A stretch of 33,402 nucleotides of DNA from WLNJ01 sp037131165 (lineage in GTDB: Bacteria; Actinomycetota; Thermoleophilia; Solirubrobacterales; Solirubrobacteraceae). Positions within the stretch are counted from its first letter, which is position 1. Every line of letters starts with the position of its first letter. The stretch covers positions 1-33,402 of the forward strand of contig JBAXRO010000017.1 in NCBI GenBank assembly GCA_037131165.1, given 5' to 3'. Under the pieces are notes generated by a model. The model was not told the DNA's origin. It saw only the letters and a list, made by a program, of their open reading frames with translations, and did not search any database. Shown here piece after piece: positions 6,920-14,411 of the stretch. A program made the position numbers and the translations under genes.

Positions 6920-7842
6920 CAGAAGTACCCCTCGCGCTTGCGGTCTTCCATCGCAGCCTCGGTGACGCGGTCGTCGGCCCGGGTCTGGCCGCGCTCGGTC
7001 ACCTCGGTGACCGCAATCTCCTCGACGACCTCCCTCAGGGTCGAAGCGGTGGAGCGCACCGCCCCGGTGCAGGACATGTCGCCGACCGTGCGGTAGCGGA
7101 CGCTCTCGGTGAAGAGCTCCTCACCGGGCAGGAACTCCGTCCACTCGCCCGGCGCGTAGAGCATCCCGTCGCGTTCGAACACCTCGCGCTCGTGGGCGAG
7201 GTAGATCGAGGGCACCTCGAGCTCCTCGGCGAGGATGTACTCCCAGACGTCGAGCTCCGTCCAGTTGCTGATCGGGAAGACGCGCACATGCTCGCCGCGG
7301 CGCACCCGACCGTTGTAGATGTTCCAGATCTCAGGTCGCTGGGCCTTCGGATCCCACTGGCCGAAGTCGTCGCGGAAGGAGAAGATCCGCTCCTTCGCTC
7401 TCGCCCGTTCCTCGTCCCTGCGCGCACCGCCGAAAGCGGCGTCGAATCCGTGTTCGGCGATCGCGTCGAGCAGGGTCACGGTCTGAAGGCGGTTGCGCGA
7501 GGCTCGCGGGCCAGTCTCCTCGACCACTCGACCGGAGTCGATCGACTCCTGAACGGAAGCGACGATCAGCCGCTCGCCGAGCTGCTCGACGAGGCGATCG
7601 CGGAACTCGATCACCTCGGGGAAGTTGTGGCCGGTGTCGACGTGCATCGTCGGGAAGGGGAATCGGCCGGGCCTGAAGGCCTTCTCGGCGAGGCGCATCA
7701 GGACGATCGAGTCCTTGCCTCCAGAGAACAGCAGCACCGGGCGTTCGAGCTCGGCAGCGACCTCGCGCATCACGTGGATCGCCTCGGCCTCCAACGCCCG
7801 GATGTGATCGAGGCGACGGGTCGGTTCGGCCACCGCGCTCAT
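6919..7842 (-). CDS. cysD: Sulfate adenylyltransferase subunit 2 (CysD)
   Basis: The 307-residue protein has the PP-loop S-G-G-K-D-S at 40-45 of ATP pyrophosphatases and matches CysD to the C-terminal R-E-G-Y-F. It is the catalytic subunit that transfers AMP from ATP to sulfate. I chose the ATG at 7842, which overlaps the cysH stop as ATGA and gives the usual CysD length; the longer frame up to 7899 adds only an Arg/Pro-rich stretch read over the cysH gene. It is followed by cysN with a one-base overlap. Confidence 0.95.
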   Translation of the reverse strand: MSAVAEPTRRLDHIRALEAEAIHVMREVAAELERPVLLFSGGKDSIVLMRLAEKAFRPGRFPFPTMHVDTGHNFPEVIEFRDRLVEQLGERLIVASVQESIDSGRVVEETGPRASRNRLQTVTLLDAIAEHGFDAAFGGARRDEERARAKERIFSFRDDFGQWDPKAQRPEIWNIYNGRVRRGEHVRVFPISNWTELDVWEYILAEELEVPSIYLAHEREVFERDGMLYAPGEWTEFLPGEELFTESVRYRTVGDMSCTGAVRSTASTLREVVEEIAVTEVTERGQTRADDRVTEAAMEDRKREGYF

Positions 7843-8567
7843 GCGATGCCTCCCCCGCTGCCGCCGGGGGCGGGAGCGTCGCCTGGGTGCAGGCCACACT
7901 CCGTCTTGTTCGCGCCGGCCCAGCGGCCCTCGCGACCCTCACCCGGGTTGGTGCAGTGGGTGCAGCCGATCGAGGAGTAGCCCGTGTCGTGGAGCGGGTT
8001 GTAGGGAAGGTCGTGTTCGGCGATGTAGGACCAGACGCGGGCGTCGTCCCAGTCGGCGAGCGGGTTCGCTTTCCAGAGGCCGTTGGCCTCGTCCCATCCG
8101 AACTTCGGTGCGTTCGCTCGGGTCGGCGACTGGTCGCGACGGACGCCGGTGATCCAGGCGTCGAGTTCGCCGAGCGCAGCCTTGAGCGGCTCCACCTTGC
8201 GGATCGCGCAGCAGGCGTTCGGGTCGGTCGCCCAGAGGGCTTCGCCGTGCTCGGCCGCCTGCTGTTCGAGGCTGATCCCGCGGCGCGGCTCGATCGTCAG
8301 CCCGAAGTACTGCTCGAAGCGCTTCCAGGTCTCGTAGGTCTCGTCGAACAGGACCCCCGTGTCCAGGGCGAAGACGCGCACGGGTGCGCCAGCCGAGGCC
8401 ACCATGTGGAGCAGGACCGACTCCTCCTTCTGGAACGAGCAGGCAAGAGCGGCACCGGAGCCGAAGTGGCCGGCAACGTACTCGACAACGTCTTGCGCAC
8501 GGGAATCGGCGAGCAGCGAGGCCGCGGCCTCGGGTGATTCGGCTTTTGTTACGGGTCGGGTGGTCAT
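7839..8567 (-). CDS. cysH: Adenylylsulfate (APS) reductase, thioredoxin-dependent (CysH)
   Basis: This 242-residue protein has the PAPS/APS reductase fold, with the P-loop-like S-F-Q-K-E-E-S near 44-50 and the active-site cysteine C224 in E-C-G-L-H. It also has C119-C120 and C202-x2-C205, the two pairs that bind a [4Fe-4S] cluster in APS-specific enzymes and are lacking in PAPS-type CysH. So it should reduce APS directly to sulfite using thioredoxin, which agrees with the absence of an APS kinase gene or domain here. The ATG at 8567 has an AAGGA about 9 nt upstream; an upstream start at 8639 would add a non-conserved tail. It is the first gene of the operon. Confidence 0.92.
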   Translation of the reverse strand: MTTRPVTKAESPEAAASLLADSRAQDVVEYVAGHFGSGAALACSFQKEESVLLHMVASAGAPVRVFALDTGVLFDETYETWKRFEQYFGLTIEPRRGISLEQQAAEHGEALWATDPNACCAIRKVEPLKAALGELDAWITGVRRDQSPTRANAPKFGWDEANGLWKANPLADWDDARVWSYIAEHDLPYNPLHDTGYSSIGCTHCTNPGEGREGRWAGANKTECGLHPGDAPAPGGSGGGIA

Positions 8568-8596
8568 TTCGAGATTCCTTCGGGAACTTCGCCGGC

Positions 8597-8656
8597 TAGA
8601 ATACTCTAAATCCGGATCAGGTTCTCCGTGTATAGACACACAGATTCGATGTGTGT
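8597..8656. promoter_or_regulatory. Divergent control region between cysH and the Rrf2 regulator, with dyads
   Basis: The 117-bp gap holds three dyads. ACACACA (8636-8642) and TGTGTGT (8650-8656) form a perfect 7-7-7 inverted repeat. ATCCGGAT (8610-8617) is a perfect 8-bp palindrome. TAGAATACTCTA (8597-8608) is a palindrome with one mismatched pair. A -10-like TATAGA (8631-8636) for the regulator gene and TATACA on the other strand (8634-8629) overlap next to the first dyad. A protein bound there could block both promoters. The binding factor is inferred to be the adjacent Rrf2 protein. Confidence 0.45.
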
Positions 8657-8684
8657 TTCTGCGGACCGCCCGTGAATACCGCCC

Positions 8685-9143
8685 ATGCGCCTGTCAGCCA
8701 AGACCGATTACGCACTTCGCGCCTGCGCCGAACTTGGCGCAAGCGCAGGCGCCCGGCCCTCCAACGCCGAGCAGATCGCCGCCCGGCAGGACATCCCGCT
8801 GCGGTTCCTCAAGACGATCCTCCCCGAGCTCGCCAAGGCCGGGATCGTCGAGAGCAGGCGCGGGCGCTCGGGCGGCTGGGTCCTCGCCAAACCCGCCGGG
8901 GAGATCTCGATCGCGGACGTGATCCGCGCGATCGACGGGCCTCTCGCGACTGTCGCCGGCGTTCAACCCCAGGAGCTGAGCTACCGGGGCAGCGCCCGCT
9001 CCTACAAGGAGATGTGGGTGGCAGTGCGCTGGAACCTCAGGCGAGTGCTCGAGACGGTGACGATCGCCGACATCGCGAGCGGGGACCTGCCCGAGCCGGT
9101 GGTCGTGGCGTCGAACGACTCGGACGCCTGGGCCGCCCGCTGA
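8685..9143 (+). CDS. Rrf2-family transcriptional regulator, probably of sulfur assimilation
   Basis: The 152-residue protein starts M-R-L-S-A-K-T-D-Y-A-L-R-A, typical of Rrf2 regulators, with a winged helix in residues 1-80 (I-P-x-R-F-L, then R-G-R-S-G-G-W). The three clustered cysteines that hold the Fe-S cluster in IscR and NsrR are absent; the only cysteine is C14 in the first helix. It is therefore more like cluster-free members such as CymR, which controls cysteine metabolism in Bacillus. It is divergent from cysH with shared dyads between them, so it most likely controls the cys operon and itself. The effector is unknown. Confidence 0.88.
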   Translation: MRLSAKTDYALRACAELGASAGARPSNAEQIAARQDIPLRFLKTILPELAKAGIVESRRGRSGGWVLAKPAGEISIADVIRAIDGPLATVAGVQPQELSYRGSARSYKEMWVAVRWNLRRVLETVTIADIASGDLPEPVVVASNDSDAWAAR

Positions 9144-9161
9144 GCCGCCCGCACAGCCGCA

Positions 9162-9178
9162 GAGTCAAGACCTGACTC
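9162..9178. terminator. Hairpin between convergent rrf2-type gene and phosphoesterase gene
   Basis: GAGTCA and TGACTC form a perfect 6-bp stem around AGACC, in the 46-bp gap between two converging genes. It has no T tract but is well placed as a two-way terminator. Confidence 0.5.
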
Positions 9179-9189
9179 GCGATTCCTGA

Positions 9190-10728
9190 TCAGCCGGCCG
9201 CGGGGCCGAGCCGGCACGGCGCGGTGCGGTCGAACGGGTCAACCGCGAAGACGTCAGAGCAGAACGAATTGAGCTGCGGCTTGCCCTCGATGTTGTTGCG
9301 GGCGCGGCCGATCTTCCACAGGCCGAGCAGGTCCTGGACGCTGGCGAGGGTCGAATAGTGGTTGTAGGAAACCCGGCTCTCGGCGCCCTTCTTGACGAAC
9401 GGGCCGACCAGCAGGGCGCCAACCGGCCCGCTGCCGGGTTCGCCGCGGGGCGCGTCGTCCACCCGGTGTGAGCGGTCGAAGACGACGATCACCAGCCCGT
9501 CCTTCCTGAACGAGGGCGACTCGATCAGCGGCTTGACCTCGCGCTCGAGGAAAGCGTTCACGGCGGCGAGGCCGGTCGGGTTCGGCTCCTTCGTGGCGGG
9601 ATCGACACCGCAGTCCTCGAGCAGACCGCCGTCGCACGCCGTCGGCACGATCAGCGAGAAGGCAGGCAGCTTCGAGGGGTTGCCGCCAGAGGCCCGGTCC
9701 GCAGCGATGTCCTCCGCGAGCCTTGTCAGCGGGACGTCGTTGCTCTCGAAGTTCGGGTCGCAGGTCGCCGTCTCGAACAGCGACTGGAAGTAGACGAGCG
9801 GGTCGTGGCGGGTCAGGAAGCCGTCCTCCTTGGTCGCAACGGTGGCGCCGTCCATCTCTCCGGTCGCTGGGCGGCGACAACCGCTGATGCCGGGCTTGCC
9901 CGTCTCGGGCGCCCTGTCTGCGTCGCCGATGTAGCCCTTCCACTGGCGGCCCTGGCGGCTCAGGCCGTCGGGGACAGTCCAGATCTGGGTCGACTTCTGG
10001 TCGTATGGGTAGTAGCAGCCATCCCCCGCGACCAGCCCGTTCCCATCCGCGCTGAACGGCCGCGCGAACGGCTTGAAGGTCGGGCATCCGGCCTCGGTGT
10101 CGACGTTCGGCTGCTGGCCGCTCAGCAGGGCGATCCGGTTCGATAGGTCGGACCTTCCGACCGACCGGTACTCGGCGAGCAGGGTCCCTTCGTCCCTGAG
10201 CGTGTCGGCCATGTAGGGAGCCTGCGGGTCGCCTGCTGCAGGCCACCCAGAGCGCGAGTCCGTCGCCGGCAGGACGACGAGCGCGACATGGTTGATCTTC
10301 GAACGGGGCTTCTGCTTCGGCCCGGAAGGCTTGGGGGCCGGCGGATCCGGCTCCGGATCGACCGCGGGAGGTGCCACCGGGGGCTGGGGCGTCGGCTGCG
10401 CAGCGGGCGGGGCATCGCCCTGCACGAAGACCGTCTCGACGATCGGCGGCCCGAGCGGGGCGGCAAGCACCGGCGGAAGCGAAGTCGGCGCCGTCGGCGA
10501 GTTGACACTCACCACCTTCGGCTTGCCGAGCAGGGCGGCGATCGAGGGGTTGCGGTCACTCAACCCGAGTCCGACCACCAATCCGGCGGAGACAAGGGCG
10601 ACCGCGGCGAACTGCCCGAGCCGCCGGTCGCTGACGGAGAGCCGCGAGGGATGCCGGAGAGCGTCGGACGGGTCGGTGACACCATCGCCGTCGAGCATCC
10701 CGAGGAAGTCGGGATCGGGACCGCTCAA
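9190..10728 (-). CDS. Membrane-anchored phosphoesterase-fold protein (AcpA/phospholipase C-like), last gene of the pst operon
   Basis: This 512-residue protein has a short cytoplasmic start, one membrane span at about 38-56, a Pro-rich stretch at about 82-140 that would cross the wall, and an extracellular phosphoesterase-like domain from about 145 on. G-R-S-D-L-S-N-R (191-198) resembles the family's nucleophile motif G-P-T-x-P-N-R, so S193 could be the nucleophile. The family's first metal motif (E-N-x-S) reads A-T-D-S here, and the usual W-D-E motif reads F-D-R-S-H (417-421), so metal binding and activity are doubtful. The start is TTG at 10728, overlapping the previous stop as TTGA; M11 is an alternative. 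It may act on phosphate esters or bind them at the surface; its place in a phosphate operon supports that link but not a specific substrate. Confidence 0.72.
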   Translation of the reverse strand: MSGPDPDFLGMLDGDGVTDPSDALRHPSRLSVSDRRLGQFAAVALVSAGLVVGLGLSDRNPSIAALLGKPKVVSVNSPTAPTSLPPVLAAPLGPPIVETVFVQGDAPPAAQPTPQPPVAPPAVDPEPDPPAPKPSGPKQKPRSKINHVALVVLPATDSRSGWPAAGDPQAPYMADTLRDEGTLLAEYRSVGRSDLSNRIALLSGQQPNVDTEAGCPTFKPFARPFSADGNGLVAGDGCYYPYDQKSTQIWTVPDGLSRQGRQWKGYIGDADRAPETGKPGISGCRRPATGEMDGATVATKEDGFLTRHDPLVYFQSLFETATCDPNFESNDVPLTRLAEDIAADRASGGNPSKLPAFSLIVPTACDGGLLEDCGVDPATKEPNPTGLAAVNAFLEREVKPLIESPSFRKDGLVIVVFDRSHRVDDAPRGEPGSGPVGALLVGPFVKKGAESRVSYNHYSTLASVQDLLGLWKIGRARNNIEGKPQLNSFCSDVFAVDPFDRTAPCRLGPAAG

Positions 10729-11174
10729 AGCTTCTCCCCGCAGGCTGAGCAGAAGGCCGACTCGGGCCCAGCATCGGCCCCGCAGGAGCCGCAGCTCCTG
10801 ACTGCGTCGGCCCGGGCGACCGGCTCGCGCCTCCCGTTGGATTCCGTCCCTGCACCTTGGGCGCCCTCACGCCCACCGGCGCGGGCCGCTTCGACTGCTG
10901 CTTCGGCCTCGTCGAGTTCAGCCTGAGCCCGCTTGAGGTCCGCCTCGACTCCCTGCAGGACGGCGGCCCGCTCCAGCAGCACCGGCATCACGACGTGGTC
11001 GCGGATCGCCATCTCATAGAGCACGCCACCGAGGTCGAGCTGATGCGCCGTGAACCTCTCGACCAGCCTGTCCCGCCGGGCCACGAGGGCAGGATCAACC
11101 TTGGGCTCTCCATCCCCCCTGTGCCCGGCCCCGACCGGAAGCTTCGCCTTGATCGCTTCGATCCTCGATCCCAT
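10725..11174 (-). CDS. Coiled-coil protein with C-terminal zinc ribbon, in the pst operon
   Basis: The 149-residue protein has no signal peptide or membrane span. Residues about 65-100 form an Ala/Glu-rich helix likely to be a coiled coil, then a Gly-rich linker, then a zinc ribbon with C128-x2-C131 and C142-x2-C145. I chose the ATG at 11174, which has a GAGG upstream and follows the previous stop by 10 nt; a longer frame to 11252 would overlap that gene deeply. No specific family is recognised. It is probably a cytoplasmic partner of the membrane proteins encoded beside it. Confidence 0.7.
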   Translation of the reverse strand: MGSRIEAIKAKLPVGAGHRGDGEPKVDPALVARRDRLVERFTAHQLDLGGVLYEMAIRDHVVMPVLLERAAVLQGVEADLKRAQAELDEAEAAVEAARAGGREGAQGAGTESNGRREPVARADAVRSCGSCGADAGPESAFCSACGEKL

Positions 11175-11184
11175 CGCAGCCGCC

Positions 11185-11832
11185 TCAGTCCCCGGACCCG
11201 GTCGGGCCGCCGTCATCGCCGCCACCGCCGGTCGCGGGACCGGTGCCGACAATGTCAGGCAGTGTCTTCTGGCACTGCAAGTAGGAGACGCCCTTCTTGG
11301 TCTGGCACCGCTTGATCGCCTTGACGTCGCTCGCCTTCTTGGCTGGACTCGGCGTGTAGGCCGTCAGGTCCTCGATCGGTCCCCCCGCGGACTGCGCGAG
11401 CACCTTCCTCACCACCTTGCGGGAGCGCTCCTGCGCCCCGGCGCCGGTCGCCACAGCCCCGGAGGCCGCCCCGGAGCCGACCCGAACGACGGGAGCGGGC
11501 TGGTTCTGGATTGCCTTGAGCAGGTCGTCATCGTTGCCTCCCCTGCCGATCAGCAGGCCAAGGGCGAGAGCCAGCGGCACAGCAAGCAGCAGCGCGACCG
11601 TCCACGGCGAGTTGCGGCGTCCGCCGGCGCCGGCCCTGGCGCTGCTGACGAGCCGCGAATCGCGTGTCGCAGACGCCAGATGCGACGCCGCCGGATCGGC
11701 AGCGCCCGGGTTCCGCGTCCCGCAGGCCACGCAGTAGCGCTGATCCGGCTCGAGCGTCGCCGAGCAGGTGTTGCAGGCCGTCACCCGAGGACGCGAGGAG
11801 GACTCGCTGGGCCGTGGCGTCGTCGCGCTCAT
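11185..11832 (-). CDS. Membrane protein with N-terminal zinc ribbon, in the pst operon
   Basis: The 215-residue protein has a cytoplasmic zinc ribbon (C20-x2-C23, C34-x2-C37), a linker with an Arg-rich end, one membrane span at about 77-96, and an outside domain of about 115 residues. C176 and C187 could form a disulfide, and the tail is Gly/Asp-rich. Positive charges before the span predict that the N-terminus stays inside. Its ATG overlaps the lipoprotein stop as ATGA. Function is unknown. It could pass a signal or hold an assembly between the cytoplasm and the surface proteins of the same operon. Confidence 0.75.
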   Translation of the reverse strand: MSATTPRPSESSSRPRVTACNTCSATLEPDQRYCVACGTRNPGAADPAASHLASATRDSRLVSSARAGAGGRRNSPWTVALLLAVPLALALGLLIGRGGNDDDLLKAIQNQPAPVVRVGSGAASGAVATGAGAQERSRKVVRKVLAQSAGGPIEDLTAYTPSPAKKASDVKAIKRCQTKKGVSYLQCQKTLPDIVGTGPATGGGGDDGGPTGSGD

Positions 11833-12545
11833 TCGTACACCGTCGGCGGGACCGAAATCGATGGGGTGCCGGCCGGGGCGCCCGCGAGGCGGATCCTCAG
11901 GGCCGCCTTGGCACCGGGCGAAAGGGAGCGAACCGAGGCCCGTCCGGCCGAGACGATCCGCCCGCCGGAGGTCGCCCAGGCATAGACCTGGAGTTGCTCC
12001 TGGGGAACGTCCGAGGGATTGCGCAGCTCGGCAGCGAGGCCACTGGCCGCTCTCGAACCGGTGACGCTCAGCTGGGGCAGCGACTCGACAGCCGTGGGAG
12101 CCGGGGCGGTCGCCCTGCCGACCCTCGCGAACGGCTCGCCGACGGGCACGCCCCGCTTGACCGGCAGCACCCAGACCTGTGACTTGCCGGCGGCGATGGC
12201 CGGCAGGTGGGTGTCGAAGTAGGGCAGGCCCGGCTTGGCGTTCAACAGGTCCTCGCTGTCGCCTCGCCTCACCCCGACGGAGATCGGCAGGTCGTTGAGC
12301 GGCTTGTCGCTCCGATTCCTGACCAGCACGGCGACAGCAGATCCGCGCTCGGAGCGCACGAGGTCAACCTGCTCGACCGACACCTCGGGGTTCGCCTCGC
12401 TGACGACGACCGCAGAGCGGGTGGCGAGCTCGCGCTCGCGGTCGAGCTTGATCCTCGAGTGCTTCGTCTGGGTGGTCGTGACCGAGCAGCCAGTGAGGGC
12501 GAGCAGGGCGACAATCGCTGCGACTGTGGGGGCGGCGGGCTTCAT
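11829..12545 (-). CDS. Lipoprotein with two beta-sandwich (FxLYD-like) domains, in the pst operon
   Basis: The 238-residue protein has a lipoprotein signal with lipobox L-T-G-C (C20). The mature part looks like two similar beta-sandwich units: one around residues 50-125 (V-R-N-R-S-D-K-P-L, then P-A-I-A-A-G-K-S) and one around 155-225 (L-R-N-P-S-D-V-P, then L-S-P-G-A-K). This pattern resembles FxLYD-type domains, which support protein contacts at the cell surface; that assignment is by pattern only. The gene starts one base after the pstB stop, so it belongs to the pst transcript. It might help hold the phosphate-binding protein or the downstream phosphoesterase-like protein. Confidence 0.75.
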   Translation of the reverse strand: MKPAAPTVAAIVALLALTGCSVTTTQTKHSRIKLDRERELATRSAVVVSEANPEVSVEQVDLVRSERGSAVAVLVRNRSDKPLNDLPISVGVRRGDSEDLLNAKPGLPYFDTHLPAIAAGKSQVWVLPVKRGVPVGEPFARVGRATAPAPTAVESLPQLSVTGSRAASGLAAELRNPSDVPQEQLQVYAWATSGGRIVSAGRASVRSLSPGAKAALRIRLAGAPAGTPSISVPPTVYE

Positions 12546-12546
12546 C

Positions 12547-13449
12547 TCAGCCGAACGACCCCCGGATGTAGTCGCGGGTCCGCTGCTCTGACGGGGCGGA
12601 GAACAGCTGCCTCGCCGGGCCGTACTCGACGAGGTCGCCGAGGTACATGAACGCCACCTGGTCGGCCACGCGGCCGGCCTGCTGCATGTTGTGGGTGACG
12701 ATCACCACCGCGACGTCCTCTCGCAGGCCGACGATCAGGTCCTCGATCACCTCGGTGGACTTCGGATCGAGTGCCGAGCAGGGTTCGTCGAGCAGGAGCA
12801 CCTCCGGCTGGACAGCCAGCGCCCGGGCGATGCAGAGCCTCTGCTGCTGGCCTCCCGAGAGGCGCAGGGCCGGGTGATCGAGGTCGTCGCCGACCTCATC
12901 CCACAGGCCGGCTCGCTCAAGAGCCTCCCTGACGGCCCCCTTGAGGTGCGCTCGCTTCGGCCGCCGCGCGCTCTGCTCGCGCAGGACGAAGGCGATGTTG
13001 TCGAAGACGCTCATCGGGAACGGGTTGGGCTGCTGGAAGACCATCGTCACCCTGCGCCTGAGCAGCGTCGGCTCGAGCCGCGAGATGTCCTCGCCGTCGA
13101 GAGTGATCCGCCCGTCGAGCGAGGCCGTGCTTGTCACCTCCGTCAGCCGGTTGAGCGAGCGCAGCAGGGTCGTCTTGCCGCAGCCCGAAGGGCCGATCAG
13201 CGCGAGGACCTCGCCCTGGCGAACCGGCAGCGAGACCGAGTTGACGGCGACCTTCTCGCCGTAGCGGATGGTGACGTCCTCGATCTGCATCCGGTCGGCG
13301 ACGATCGACGCCCTGCCGACTGGGGCGCCCCCGTCGAAGCCGTACGCCCCGACCTGCTCGCCGGACTCGACCGGACCCTCGAGGACGGCCTCCTCGACGA
13401 CCAGTGGCTTGAGCTGGCGCACCGGCGGCGGCCCTGTCAACCGTTCCAT
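12547..13449 (-). CDS. pstB: Phosphate ABC transporter ATP-binding protein (PstB)
   Basis: The 300-residue protein has Walker A G-P-S-G-C-G-K-T (86-93), the Q-loop F-Q-Q-P-N-P-F-P-M, the signature L-S-G-G-Q-Q-Q and Walker B L-L-L-D-E-P. The wording of these motifs is that of PstB. The ATP-binding core starts only at about residue 54, so there is a 53-residue N-terminal extension not typical of the family. The ATG at 13449 is preferred because it has AAGGAGGA just upstream, while the ATG for M54 has no ribosome site. It overlaps pstA by 13 nt. Confidence 0.93.
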   Translation of the reverse strand: MERLTGPPPVRQLKPLVVEEAVLEGPVESGEQVGAYGFDGGAPVGRASIVADRMQIEDVTIRYGEKVAVNSVSLPVRQGEVLALIGPSGCGKTTLLRSLNRLTEVTSTASLDGRITLDGEDISRLEPTLLRRRVTMVFQQPNPFPMSVFDNIAFVLREQSARRPKRAHLKGAVREALERAGLWDEVGDDLDHPALRLSGGQQQRLCIARALAVQPEVLLLDEPCSALDPKSTEVIEDLIVGLREDVAVVIVTHNMQQAGRVADQVAFMYLGDLVEYGPARQLFSAPSEQRTRDYIRGSFG

Positions 13450-14411
13450 GAGTTCCTCCTTGCCCTGCGGGCGACGATTTCGACGACTGCGTTCAGTGCG
13501 AGGACCATCAGCAGCAGGATCGCCGCTGCGGCGTAGGCCTTCTCGGGCTGGTTCCCGTCGCCGGTCGGGGCGAAGATGTAGACGAACGAAGTCAGGGTGC
13601 TGCCCGTGCCGCGCAGGGTCTCGGCGATCGCACCGCCGCCCCCGCCCGGCTCGAGCCTGAGAGTCGCGCCGAGCAGCAGGACGATGATCGCCGTGTCGCC
13701 GATCACCCTGCCGAGGCCGAGCATCGTGCCGGTGACGATCTGCGGCCTGACGACCGGCAGCAGCACTCGCCTGATCGTCGCCCACTTGGTCTTGCCGACC
13801 GCCCAAGCCGCCTCGCGGACATGGGCAGGGATCGACTGCAGGCCCTCGCGCGTGCTGCCGATGATCAGCGGCAGGGCGACGATCGAGAGCATCGAACCTG
13901 CTGCGATGAACGACCTCCCGTAGATGATCCCCCCGGCCATCTCGCGGCTGGCGAAGCCCGCCCAAGGCTGCGAGAAGATGATCACCCCGAACAGCGCGAG
14001 CACGATGCTCGGGACCCCGGCGGTGGCCTCGACGGCCGATTCGACTGCTCTCGCCAAGGCCGTCGGCTTGCCGAACTCGCTCAGCCAGATCCCCATCAGC
14101 ACCCCGGTCGGAAGGGCGATCACAGTCGCCAGGCCGGCGACGAGCACCGTCCCGAGAATCGGGTCCTTGAGGCCGCCGGTGTCCTTCTCGCTGACGCCGC
14201 CGAGGGGCGACTCGAACAGCATGTCGAGCCGCAGGTAGCGGACCCCCTGAACGAGCAGGTAGATGATGATCGCGGCTGCCAGGGCACAGGCGAAAAGCCC
14301 GAGGAACCAGCAGAACGCAAGCCCGATCCTGTCGAGCGGACGCCATGCGGCGGACTGGTCCACGGCGGAGCGGCGGCGAACCGGGGGCTTGGTCGGGGCG
14401 GTGGCGCTCAT
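13437..14411 (-). CDS. pstA: Phosphate ABC transporter permease (PstA)
   Basis: The 324-residue inner membrane permease has about six membrane spans and the ABC permease contact loop around I-P-A-H-V-R-E-A-A-W-A-V-G near the middle. With PstC it forms the channel of the high-affinity phosphate importer. Its ATG overlaps the pstC stop as ATGA, and its end overlaps the pstB start by 13 nt. The open frame extends further upstream, but that part is only a shadow of pstC. Confidence 0.93.
   Translation of the reverse strand: MSATAPTKPPVRRRSAVDQSAAWRPLDRIGLAFCWFLGLFACALAAAIIIYLLVQGVRYLRLDMLFESPLGGVSEKDTGGLKDPILGTVLVAGLATVIALPTGVLMGIWLSEFGKPTALARAVESAVEATAGVPSIVLALFGVIIFSQPWAGFASREMAGGIIYGRSFIAAGSMLSIVALPLIIGSTREGLQSIPAHVREAAWAVGKTKWATIRRVLLPVVRPQIVTGTMLGLGRVIGDTAIIVLLLGATLRLEPGGGGGAIAETLRGTGSTLTSFVYIFAPTGDGNQPEKAYAAAAILLLMVLALNAVVEIVARRARRNSWNG

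Noticed and set aside
8568..8684. Sulfur-related riboswitch (SAM type) before cysH
   Set aside because: I cannot find the conserved junction core; the dyads look like protein-binding DNA sites instead.
13450..14346. Upstream part of a 599-codon open frame ending in pstB
   Set aside because: Read in the wrong frame over pstA; pstB starts at 13449 with a strong ribosome site.
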